A DNA stretch of 17,886 nucleotides from Triparma columacea. Its lineage: Eukaryota > Sar > Bolidophyceae > Parmales > Triparmaceae. Below are positions 1 to 9,594 of the stretch, piece by piece. The translations under genes were made by a program, and so were the position numbers. Location of the stretch: positions 1-17,886 of the forward strand of contig BRYA01000207.1 of NCBI GenBank assembly GCA_030267965.1. The letters run 5' to 3'. Within the stretch, counting starts at the first letter, position 1, and every line of letters begins with the position of its first letter. The notes under the pieces were generated by a model. That model had not been told where the DNA came from. It did not search any database and saw nothing but the letters and a program-made list of their open reading frames with translations.

Positions 1-151
1 GAACGACGCCCTTGACCATCTTGTCCTTTTCGGCCTTCTTCAAGAATTCGATAATGTCTGATGATTTCAGTGTCATCGAGGACCCGCTTTTCCTCCCCCT
101 CATGATCCCCCCGCCAACCCTAACCACCGCGACCTGCGGTGTCGCGATCAT
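1..151 (-). CDS. SppA-like signal peptide peptidase (S49), edge fragment
   Basis: Reading the minus strand from 151 down to the window edge gives an open frame of 50 codons with no stop. It begins MIATPQVAVVRVGGGIMRGR and ends in FLKKAEKDKMVKGVV. This matches the opening of the S49 protease fold in SppA/protease IV: a first strand of the form 'xIAVVxxxGxI', then a helix 'LxxAxxDxxVKAVV' leading into the 'RIDSPGG' segment, which would lie outside the window. Family role, from general knowledge: a membrane-associated serine protease with a Ser/Lys dyad that degrades signal peptides, and in algae and plants is often a thylakoid enzyme. No catalytic residue is visible here. The frame is also open upstream of the ATG to about 227, so this may be an internal exon rather than the true start. 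If 151 is the start, the gene is divergent from the deubiquitinase with about 100 bp between them. Confidence 0.5.
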   Translation of the reverse strand, partial: MIATPQVAVVRVGGGIMRGRKSGSSMTLKSSDIIEFLKKAEKDKMVKGVV

Positions 152-252
152 CCTGTACGACGCTTCAACCACACTCTCCCACCACACTTCCAGAAACCAG
201 AAACCCAGAAATTCATTCTTCCTTCCAATTCATTTTTTCCTCATTTTGCCCC

Positions 253-3200
253 ATGTCTGAGGCAAACTTAGAATGGAAGGAAGCTGTAATTCTCAAGGAC
301 AATTCTTCGCTTGTATTAGGTGATGAGTGGTTTATGATAGGTAAATAATGCGGGAGGCTTAAAGAGACTTTAAAAATGATGTGGGAGTGTTGTGGACTCC
401 GGAGAGACTTCTTTTTGAGCTTCTTTTATTCCTTTTCTAATGACTATATACCAATCAAATTACATACACACGTTACAACACAACCAATTTACACGGCAAT
501 ATATGGCTATAAACTCTCAAATATGACTACAGAACATGAAAATATGAAATCCTACCACAGAGCATCGGTCTGGGTGTGCCTCTGGGTGTGCCATGCTACT
601 TCTCTCGATCGTCATTCTACTTCCTCCTAATTCGTTATACTTTTCTATCACTTCAACTCATTTATGTACATCTAACCCACATTCTTTCCCCATTTCTTTC
701 CCCCATTCTTTCCCCACACCGCAGATCAGAAATGGTGGTTGAAATACAAGTCACACCTCCTTTCACACGGCCCTCCACCAGGACCTATCGACAATTCGGG
801 TTTGTTCGACCGCAATCACATCTGGACTTCATCTAATGTTGGTGGGAATGGTGACAGTCTGAGCAAAGGGAGTGAAGAAAATGGAAACGGAGTCATAAAC
901 GCTCCCAATGTGGGCAACGGCACAACAACAATTCACGCTTCAAATGACCACGCGACTGATTCCAGCAACGGCCATGCGTCTCCCAACACCGCCCTCTCCG
1001 CCGTTGTCGCTCAATCCACATCCACACCTCGCTTCCCTCTTGGCAGCGAGCCCTACCTCAACTCCACCCTCAGAGAGAGTGAGACATACCAGCTGATCCC
1101 GTCGTCCCTGCACACCACTTTGAAGTCTCGGTACGGCGCTTTGAACGAGCTCCCCCGTCGGGTCGTGAAGGACACGTTGCAGGACCAGGACGTGATTGAC
1201 GCTCTAGGGTGGAGGGTTAAGTGGAAGTTTAAGGAGGAGGAGGGGGAGTTAGTCGTTGACAAGGTGAGGGGATGGGGGAGAGAGCGGAGGACGCCAATTT
1301 ACAAGGAAGTAACTAAGTAAACCCCCCCTCCACCCCCCTCCACCCTAACCCTCCCCAATCTCCCCCAAACCCTAGTTCATAACCTTCTCCGCTCTTATCC
1401 ACAAAATCCTCTCCCTCTTCACCTCCCCCCCCCCCTCCACACCTCTGGAGTTCCTCCCTTACCTAAAGTCGAACTACCACATCGTCGAGATGGCCTCCTT
1501 CTCCATGGACCCAACCCCCAATGACCCCGCCGTGGAAGTTGAGAGTAAATTCGAGGATATTGCTATGGACGGGGAATATGGGATGGTAGATGGATACGCT
1601 ATATTTGAGAGGGTTAAGGAGGGGACGAAAGATGCTGGCGAAGATGATATGCAGCTTGACGAAAGGTGAGGCGGAGGGGGGGGGAAATCCCTTTGTTAAT
1701 GTCGTGGAGCGCGCTACGTGCATTTCTCACCTCCCCAAACCCGCCCATACTTTCCGCGGCTCGCTTCGCTCGCCGCCCCCCCAGCTTTCAACCGCAGTCC
1801 CAGTCCTCCCCCCTCTCCTCCCCCCTCTCCTCCCCCCTCTCCCCCCCCCTCTCCTCCTCTGCCCCCCAATCCTGGCTCACTGAAACCCCTCCCCCGCCTC
1901 CCACCCCCCCTGCCACCTCCGCTACCTTCTCCGACGATGACAAGACTTCCACCAACCCCACTACCAACTCCCACTACTTCTCCACCAACCCCTACTCCTC
2001 CTCCTCCCCAAGCTCCAACCGTCTCTCAAAAAAGCAGCGCATGTTCTCCGTAGGACTCTCAAACCTTGGAAACACCTGCTACATGAACTCCTCTCTCCAG
2101 TGCCTAACCGCAACCCAGCCCCTCTCAGACTTTGTTTTGGGTGAGAACTTCCAGGGTTCCCTGAACACCAAGAATGTCATGGGGACGGGGGGGGAGATGG
2201 CGGAAAGCTACAAAAGGCTCCTCACGGAGATGAGCATGGGGGTCACCGTCTACCCGAAGGAGGTGAGAGTGGGCTAAAATGGGCTAAAATACGACAAGCG
2301 TGGAGACGACATCAGTATATATAAACCTCCCTGCAACTCACTTTGCTCGCGCTCCGCTCCCTTCTCTCCTCACAGTTCAAGAAGACGGTGGGTAAATTCA
2401 AGTCTCAATTCCTGGGTTACGACCAGCACGACAGTCACGAGCTGACGTGCGCCGTCCTGGACTACCTCCACGAGGACCTGAACAAGGTCACTGTCAAGCC
2501 TTACTGTGAGAAGCCCGAGCAGAAGAAGGAGCAGTCGAACGCGGAAGCAGCTAACGAGGCATGGGCGTTGCACCTTCAGCGCGAGGTGAGAAACCGCAAT
2601 CAGCCCCCCCCCCGAACCGCCAAATGGGGACCTACTGCCCCCACTAACGCAACCCAATTCGCTGCGGACCGACCTTTTCTCCCCCTCCCTTTGCATCATC
2701 ATATAACGCTTCCGGCAACTCGCTTCGCTCGTCGCCACCGATAACGCTTCTCAACTCACCACATAACGCTTCCGGCAACTCGCTTCGCTCGTCGCCACCC
2801 GCTCCGCGCAGGACTCTTTCATAATTTCCACCTTCCACGGTCAGCTCCGCTCTCGTCTGCGCTGCCCCTCCCCCAACTGTGATCGCGTCTCCACGACTTA
2901 CGACCCTTTCATGTATTTGCCGGTCGACGTGCCGAGGGGTGAGGTTAAGATAACGTACGCTCTGGAAACGTTGGAGGGAAAGGTCGTGACGAAGACGAAG
3001 TACGTTAAGGAAGGGATGAAGTGGAAGGATTGGGTGAAGAATGCCATCGCGGGGGGGGAGGGTTGGGTCAGTGACATTTATAACAACGTTGTGTATAAGG
3101 ACAAGATGGACGAAGAAATCAAGAACAACACCCATGACGACATCGTGGTTTGGGAGCTCGAGAGTGAGGAGCAGGTGCTAGGAGAGCACCCAAAGGTGAT

Positions 3201-5166
3201 GCACAAGGAGATTGAGGAAGAGCAGGTGAGCTGATGTCAGCCAGCGGCGGCCGCCACGAACGAAGTTATAAGTTATTGCACGAACGCGAGATTCCGCACA
3301 AGGCGCATTCATTCCCTTGGGCTAACTCTCTCGCCCCATTCCAACCCCCCCCCTTTCGCGATTCGCTTCGCCCAATCGCAGGAGGGGAAAGGGGAAGAGC
3401 GGGGGGAGGGGGGTAACGACGCAGAGGAGGAGGAGGAGCGGGCGAAGGTTATGAGCCACTACATGCGAGGTGGTGAACACCTAATCAAGTCAGTCGGCGA
3501 CCCCCGTGGTAACTTCACCCAGAGCACGGCGCCTATCCAAGGGTTCATCGACAAGGCGAAAAGGGTTATCGACGACTATCGGGATAGGAGGGAGGAGTCG
3601 AGCACCGACGATGAGGAGGGAGGTGAGAATGGGCCAGGAGCAAGTCAGGGCGACACTTTTGCACTCTAACCTTACGCACCACGCAGGAAAATCTAACGAT
3701 GAGGCACAAAAAGACTTCCTCTCTACCCCCCTCTCCGACATCGATCCTTACTCATATGGACCCTTCTATAACGCTCGAATCCAAAATCTTGAGACCGTAG
3801 GCGACGTCTTTGCCCTCTCGGAGGCTCTCGAGGTCCTCCAAGCAATCCACAAGAATAGGTGCAGGAAGCCCAAGCCGGGGACGCCCGATACGGTGATCGT
3901 ACAGATCCAGCACGAGGAGCAGGACAAGTGGAGCTACAGCTCTACCTCCACTTCTGGGAGGTTTGGGAGGCCTGTCACGATGAGGGTAAGGAAGGATGCC
4001 ACCATGCTGGAGGTCAAGGAGATGGTTAGGAAGAGGCTCATTAGGAGCCAGTGCTGGAGAGGAGGGTTGAGCTCGGAGAACAATGGCAGGGACGACAACG
4101 GATGGTCCTTGGAGGGCGGCGACTGGTCCAAGGGGGTCAAAGTGAACGTAGGGGACAGCTCCTCGACGGAGGTGGAGGACGACGATATTGTTGGAAATTA
4201 TTGGGAGGAGGAGAACGACCGCGTAGGTACCTACAGCAACAACAACTGGTACTCGAACTCCAGCTACTCCACAAACACCTGGAATAGAAATAGCTCGAGA
4301 AGCAACAAGCCAAAAGGACCCTCCGTGGTGAAGTTGAAATTCATCTGGACATCCGACGCGAAGGATCAGCTGTTGGACACCAAGTGGGACAAGGATATGG
4401 CCGTCGAGGAGCAAGGAGAGGAAGAGACGCAGATGAAGGGGGGGGTCACTCTCATGGAATGCATCAAAAACTTTACGACCGAGGAGCAGCTCGAGGAGAA
4501 CGAGGAGTGGTACTGCTCGAAGTGCAAGGTGAGAATGGAGGAACGTTGAGTGTATATATATCAGACCGACCTTTTGTTTCCCCCTACTTTGTGCCAACCT
4601 TCCATCATCTCTCCTTCTTTATCGCAGGACCACGTTCGTGCCTTCAAGAAGTTGACGATATGGAAACCCCCGAGCATTCTTATCATCCAGCTCAAGAGGT
4701 TCATCTACGAGGCCGGCTACCGGGAGAAGATCGATACTGAGGTCGAGTTCCCCCTCGAGGGTCTGGACCTGTCGGAGTTCGTCGGGGCTTGCGAGGGCAC
4801 CGATGAGTCCTTCGTCTACGACTGCTACGCTGTGTCGAACCACTACGGCGGCCTGGGGGGCGGGCACTACACTGCGCACGCGAGGAAGGACAACAGGTGA
4901 GATTGGCAGCGAGCGAAGCAAGTCGCTGTGAGGACTGCATTCGTGGTCTGGTGGTCGTCACCTCGCTCTTCCTATAGCCAACCCTCTTCCGTCATTACTC
5001 CGCTCCTTCCCGCAGCTGGTTCTACTTTGACGACAGCAGCGTGTCGCAGGCCAAGCCATCCCAGGTGGGGGGGAAGGAGGCCTACGTTTTGTACTACAAG
5101 AGGAGGGAGGAAGATGGCATAAGAGAGGGAGTAGGGAGAGTCAGCGTCGCGGGAGACAATCAGTAG
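253..5166 (+). CDS. Ubiquitin carboxyl-terminal hydrolase, DUSP-USP (USP4/15-like), 10 exons
   Basis: Exons: 253-340, 725-1263, 1376-1665, 1785-2262, 2376-2585, 2812-3225, 3382-3622, 3687-4528, 4628-4896, 5016-5166; all joins keep phase, giving about 1173 aa. It is a cysteine protease predicted to remove ubiquitin from proteins. Residues 1 to about 180 form a DUSP domain (GDEWFMIDQKWWLKYKSHL, then PGPIDNS). A Ser/Pro-rich linker (about 306-390) precedes the Cys box GLSNLGNTCYMNSSLQCL, with nucleophile C404. Then come the QHDSHE helix, the zinc finger (C553/C558 and C1030/C1033), a ubiquitin-like insert (DIYNNVVYKDK...DDIVVWELE, about 620-665), and the His box (H1114 in GGGHYTAH), with D1129 in WFYFDDSSV. 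All catalytic elements are present. The domain order and the insert inside the finger are those of human USP4/USP15. Oddities: an acidic, Asn/Ser-rich insert (about 860-990), and an ambiguous exon 2/3 junction (donor 1309 or acceptor 1450 would also keep frame). Confidence 0.93.
341..724 (+). other. Intron 1 of the deubiquitinase gene
   Basis: This 384-nt intron splits the DUSP domain between 'FMI' and 'DQKWW'. The donor is GTAAAT at 341 and the acceptor is CCGCAG ending at 724. A CTAAC branch-point-like motif lies at 672-676. The sequence is clearly more AT-rich than the flanking exons. It holds a perfect 12-nt tandem duplication (TCTGGGTGTGCC at 569-580 and 581-592) and three copies of a CATTCTTTCCCC-like unit between about 680 and 717 that make up the pyrimidine tract. 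No coding signal was seen in it. The open frames here lack domain character and are interrupted by the splice-consistent reading. Confidence 0.8.
1756..1776. repeat. Intronic hairpin, copy 1 (deubiquitinase intron 3)
   Basis: Outer arms GCGGC (1756-1760) and GCCGC (1772-1776) are complementary. The centre reads TCGCTTCGCTC. On the minus strand this is GA-GC-GAA-GC-GA, giving a GC/GC mini-stem with a GAA apex and two G·A mismatches below it. It ends 8 nt before the acceptor AG at 1783-1784. Confidence 0.65.
2703..2799. repeat. Tandem 60-nt-period duplication in deubiquitinase intron 5, carrying hairpin copies 2 and 3
   Basis: Positions 2703-2739 and 2763-2799 are identical over 37 nt at an offset of exactly 60 nt. 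The 23 nt between them are not part of the identity, apart from a partial ATAACGCTTC echo near 2741. Each copy contains one hairpin, at 2714-2736 and 2774-2796. The arms GGCAAC and GTCGCC enclose TCGCTTCGCTC; one position is A/C on this strand but G·T on the other. Copy 3 ends 15 nt before the acceptor AG at 2810-2811. Confidence 0.85.
3358..3379. repeat. Intronic hairpin, copy 4 (deubiquitinase intron 6)
   Basis: A perfect 6-bp inverted repeat, GCGATT (3358-3363) and AATCGC (3374-3379), encloses CGCTTCGCCC. The element abuts the acceptor AG at 3380-3381. A CTAAC branch-like motif lies at 3322-3326, so the hairpin falls between the candidate branch point and the 3' splice site. Confidence 0.65.
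4907..4928. repeat. Intronic hairpin, copy 5 (deubiquitinase intron 9), opposite orientation
   Basis: A perfect 6-bp inverted repeat, CAGCGA (4907-4912) and TCGCTG (4923-4928), encloses GCGAAGCAAG. Here the GCGAAGC heptamer is on the sense strand, the reverse of copies 1-4. The element starts 10 nt after the donor GT at 4897-4898, so it lies near the 5' splice site. Confidence 0.6.
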
Positions 5167-5297
5167 TGAACGGTATTATATCAGTTTCTCCTCCTAAAAA
5201 CCTTTCTAATTTCCTATTTTACTACAGTAACATTCCTGCCTGCGCAGGTGGGCACTTCTCTTCAAAATTTACAGTAGTTGGGGTTTAGTAGTCTCTC
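5167..5297. promoter_or_regulatory. Intergenic spacer between deubiquitinase and kinase genes
   Basis: These 131 bp separate two genes on the same strand, so they must hold both the end of the first transcript and the promoter of the second, unless the untranslated regions overlap. Visible elements are a perfect 10-bp palindrome CCTGCGCAGG at 5239-5248 and two ACAGTA hexamers, near 5224 and 5270. There is no clear TATA box or AATAAA signal. The function is inferred from position only. Confidence 0.3.
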
Positions 5298-8200
5298 ATG
5301 AAGGTTGCCCCTGACAACGAGCGGCAACACTCGCCACTCGCAGCAGCACGGCTGACTATTGCTCAAGAGATTAGAATGTCGCCGCCTGCCAAGATGCAGG
5401 GGCTGATTGCTCGAAACGAGATAGAATCCCCTGCTGAATTAAGGAAATTGAGTACCAAAGGAGTTGAAAGCTTGGACGAGATATTAAAGAAGGGGACAGA
5501 AGACAACTCAGAACGAACGAAACTCGTGACAGAGCACACCAAGCTCAAGTGAGTTCAGTTCAAGGGGGGTTTCGGGGGGGGGGGGGTTAATATTTGTTTG
5601 GGGTGGGGATGCATGTGTGTTCTGCCCCCCCAGATTGACTGTCACGTTTGCCCTAGACCGATTGCCGCCCTAGCGCCCCGCCTCTAAGGCTTTATCATGA
5701 ACCACCCCTCTCATGATGGAGAGCTGGATCAATTCGTCTGACACCAGTCCCTCCCCCCTTCCCCCCCCCGGACCAGTGAGCGGGCGCGAAAGTTAACGCA
5801 TATGGCTCAAATTCAAGGGGAGCAAAGTATTTATCACATCATCCTCACAATATTGCAGTGGCAGATGGGGTATGCGTTTACGATGTTCATCATTGTCGCT
5901 GTATTGGTCGGGTTTTTACGCTCCTTCACTTTTTCGAAAATAGATAAGGTAGAGTTTGAAACGACGAAAAGCACCAAGGGAGTGTCAGGTGAGTTTTGCG
6001 CTTGGGTGAGGCGAAATAATGAGGGGGGGCGGCTAACGTCTACACCAAACGATCAACGACCATCTCACTCTACATTCACGAAACCATTACCTAGTTCACC
6101 ATGAATCAGCGATCTTCGGCCTCTGTGCCGCTTTACTCGTATCTGTACATTTGGTGGCCACGACGCACGGAACCCTAATGCAGTCCTTCATTGAGGTAAG
6201 AATGCAAAGAAAAGGGCTTCAGCACGAAGTCTGAAACGCGGAGTAGTAAAGTGACGACATTGTCATTGCAACTCTAGGACGGCACTAACGCTACCCACCC
6301 TTGAACTCCCCATCGCTCGTCTCAGATTGAGGTGGACGGAAAGACAATACATGGTTCCAAGAAACAATCGAGCAGGCTAATGACCTACACTGAAGCATTC
6401 AGCATTTTGAGACACACCATAATTATGACCGTAATCTCTGCTTGCATTTCCGCTGCACTTGCTTACATTCTACACTACACAGGCTCGAACCTTTCTTTTT
6501 ATCTCTTGGACTACTTCTATATTGTGATCGCCATATTCTTCTTTGGCATCTTTGACCTCTTCTACCAACGAGGCAAACTAAAGCGTGTCGACAAGGCTTT
6601 TGGAGGAAAAATCAAAGATAAATCAGTTATCTTTCATTCGACCTTCGATTTAAACCCAACCCTTCAACAGAGAATATGTATAGCTGTGAGGGGCTTCACT
6701 CCCGTAGTTGCGATGCTGACCTTTCTCGTGGTGTACAGGTGAGAGACAGATGAAAGACAAGGTAATTGGCCCTGAAACGAAAAGACGTATACCAACCAAC
6801 ATTTGTCTCCTCCTCTTCACAGCCTCACGATCGTTAGTCTCTTCCTTTACTCCGGGAACATTGGGAAAACCCTCGTCTTGCTTGTACTTCACATGGGCAC
6901 CAGGGAATATGCCCTGACGTTAAGCAGGTTAGAGTATATGGCTGATTACGACCCTGAGTTTCTTTATTCGCCACTCAAGATGTTCACAAAAATGACAGTG
7001 TACGAAATGTATTTTGCCATGATGACGCGAGTAATGCTGACATCGTTCACATCCCATACATTTACCATGATCAACATCCTGATCGTTAGTTTGCTCCAGG
7101 GATTTCTTAGAGGGACCATGAAGAGCAGAGACGAATGGTTCATGGCCATTAGGGGAAAGCCGCCCTTAAATTGTAAGAGATAGCACCGCGCACACTGCAT
7201 GCCGACACTTCACTTTACAATGCAACAAAATTAACCCCTCACCCTCTCTCTTCCGCAGCAACTACTCACAAGCAGGTGATAAAATCTCACGTTTTCATCT
7301 CCCTCATATCGGACTCCTTCTCGATATTAATGTCTTGTTACACCTACGTGGTATTCTCACGCACCCGTATGGTCTTTAACCTTGGCTACAGGCACGACGG
7401 AGTGATTGACGCCTCCAGCTTGCTCTTCGGAAAGGCCTACGAGTTTGGCACTCTCCTTGTGAGCGACGCAATGAGGTAAGATTTGATGAGTATTAAGGTT
7501 GCACCCACGACCATCTCACTCCACATTCGCCGCAGCCTCATCTGGCTCCAGAAGCACGACCTGTCCTTGATCAAAATTTTCGAGGAAATTGATCACTACA
7601 GTCTTTTCCTCGGACACGTTTCGGCAGCATGCGTGGCAACGTTCGGAATGCTCCGTAGCTTCGCCACTACTCCTAACTTTGTGTACTGCAGTGGGTTCGA
7701 CCCTTGCAGTTGCGCAGAGTTTTTCATCCCACTGTATGTACAGTCTGAGTATTGCAACGGCCCTTCGAACGAGACACTCTCTGAGAATGTTCAAGACATC
7801 GAGGTTGTAAACCAAGAAACTGATAGCGATACTGCTTCGTTGATAATCCCGATTATTGCAGTTGCCACTCTATTCGCTATCTTCTTCGGGGGGGGCATTG
7901 TCATCAAGACTTTGGATAGCAGACGGAGGGAAAATGAGTTCCAAGAAATGAAGGAGCAGCTGGAACGGCAACAGATTTCAGAAGAAAAAATGGCGATGGT
8001 GTTGAATGTCTTAGGTGTCAATGACTATGATATGAACGACCAAGGAAGCTCCAAGCGGATCCAAGGCGTTAAGAGGGTCATCTCAAACAAGTTCCAAAAC
8101 CTCTTGGAGGATCTTGGTCGTGTTGCGACGCGGCAATCTGAGTTGGGGTTGAGGGGCGACGACCCAAAAGTCGACGAACCTAGGGATGCCAGCGTCACGA

Positions 8201-9594
8201 TTGTGGACATGCCAAGGGATGAGTCTAAGAAGGAGGAGTCAGAGGAGTCAGAACTAATTTCATCAACAAAGAAGGAGCCAGCACAGAATATAGAGGAGGA
8301 CGACATCAGCGAGGGCGAAAGTGAAGACTCGCTTCAATCAACGTCCTCTTTTGGGGACGGGGAAGAAGATCATGAGATCTACTTGGGGGTTATCCAGTCG
8401 CTCCAGATTCCCTCAGATGAAATCGAGATTGTAAATTACGGCATCGCAAGGGGTGCTTTCGGGGAGATCCACAAGGCAATGTACAAGGGAAAGTTTATCG
8501 CAGCAAAGACTCTGCTTACTCTCGACGAAGAGAGCGTGACATTGTTCAGGCACGAAATTATATTGAGCGCGCAGCTTCAGCACCCTAATATCGTCCTCTT
8601 GATTGGAGCGTCCTGGGACAGGGGCATGATCGCCCTGGTGCTTGAGTTCGCGGAAGGGGGGAGCTTGGACACTGCCCTGAAGAAAAACTTCCACTCGGGC
8701 ATCAACGTAGAAGGGACGTGGAGCTGGCACGACCCCATGCTCAAGATTGCCATTGATATCGCTAGCGCCTTAACCTACCTCCACCACACCAGGTTCTACG
8801 ACGATATATCTAAGTCCCACAAGGACACGATACTCCACCGCGACATGAAACCCGGCAACGTGTTGCTGACGAGCACGTTGTCCGCGAAGGTGAGCGATTT
8901 TGGAACCAGCAAGGCCCTTGACGTGTCCACAGAGCAGACTATGGTGGGGACACCGCTGTTCATGGCCCCAGAGATACACTTGGGCATGAATTACGATCAC
9001 GCGGCAGACGTATTCAGCTTTGGCATTACTCTTTGGTCCATGTCGGTAGGTCATGAGAACCTCTTCAAGCGGATGATGAAGGACTTCCGGGGGACTGCCC
9101 GCCCCCGAAGGGCCAACGCCGCGAACATCGTCATGAACGCGGTGGCTCACGACAATCTGAGGCCAAGTTTGATGGAGGAGTGCCATCGGGGAATGCCAAA
9201 CTCGCTGAAGGAACTCATACGAAGCTGCTGGGTCGAAAATAAAAGGTGAGGAAGCCGGAAGCGCGATCGACGGAATAGGGCGAATTCCGCTGGCGAGGAG
9301 CTTGAATTTTTCCTTCATCCTAATCTCCCCCCCCCCCCCCCCTTCGTCAGGCTCCGTCCCTCCATGGACTCGGTCCTGTCCACCCTCAAGACAACCGTCT
9401 CCGTCGAGCTCGAGCAAATGTACACCAAGAACACCCGCATGACCGTTGCCAGTGACAACAAAATGCTCCGCCGCGCCAGCAGGCTCCACAGGAAGACGAC
9501 GGGGGGCGAGGTCGTGAGGCATAAAGCTAAATTGGATACGGACCACAGCGGAGAAGTCGTGGCAAAGAGAAGACCCGAACACGTGGAAGAATAG
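5298..9594 (+). CDS. Polytopic membrane protein with C-terminal TKL-like protein kinase, 8 exons
   Basis: Exons: 5298-5548, 5777-5988, 6095-6195, 6326-6738, 6823-7172, 7259-7475, 7536-9245, 9351-9594; all joins keep phase, giving 1165 aa. Residues 1-110 are charged and helical. About nine hydrophobic segments follow (near 113-131, 160-176, 217-238, 244-267, 307-335, 339-350, 400-420, 453-475 and 536-553/616-638; the exact count is uncertain). A Cys-rich loop (C566, C572, C574, C588; NET sequon at N593) precedes the last helix. Then come a coiled coil (about 640-675), an acidic Ser-rich linker (about 740-800) and a kinase domain (about 812-1095): glycine loop ARGAFG (819-824), K839, E855, catalytic D951 in HRDMKPGN, DFG D969, GTPLFMAPE. 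The kinase looks active and resembles the tyrosine-kinase-like group with Ser/Thr-type loop sequences. A basic tail follows. The role is probably membrane signalling; the ligand and the membrane domain family are not recognised. Confidence 0.88.
5574..5586. repeat. G13 homopolymer in kinase intron 1
   Basis: Thirteen consecutive G lie 25 nt into the 228-nt first intron of the kinase gene. The same intron contains a 7-bp inverted repeat, ATCATGA (5694-5700) and TCATGAT (5711-5717), around a 10-nt loop. Run length is a likely site of sequencing or replication slippage and has no effect on coding. Confidence 0.6.
9327..9342. repeat. C16 homopolymer in kinase intron 7
   Basis: Sixteen consecutive C form the pyrimidine tract just upstream of the acceptor TTCGTCAG ending at 9350. 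It is the longest run in the window and is typical of the C-rich 3' intron ends seen throughout. Confidence 0.7.

Noticed and set aside
1714..1974. Gly/Arg-rich open frame on the minus strand opposite the deubiquitinase linker
   Set aside because: Mirror image of the Pro/Ser-rich coding repeat on the plus strand; no domain, and it runs antisense across the real exon.
2346..2360. Sixth hairpin copy (GCTCGCGCTCCGCTC) near the acceptor of intron 4
   Set aside because: Similar composition and position, but arms are not complementary and the apex heptamer is absent; at best a decayed copy.
3752..4597. 281-codon minus-strand frame opposite deubiquitinase exon 8
   Set aside because: Crosses the exon/intron boundary of a well-supported gene and shows no domain.
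5802..5804. Possible independent start codon (MAQIQGEQ) for the membrane protein
   Set aside because: The frame continues upstream to an acceptor at 5776 and joins in phase to 5298-5548, so it is more likely an internal Met; still possible as an alternative start.
7483..7535. Apparent Met start just upstream of the kinase exon, suggesting an independent kinase gene
   Set aside because: This stretch is the 3' part of intron 6 (GTAAGA at 7476, CCGCAG ending 7535); the exon joins in phase to upstream membrane exons.
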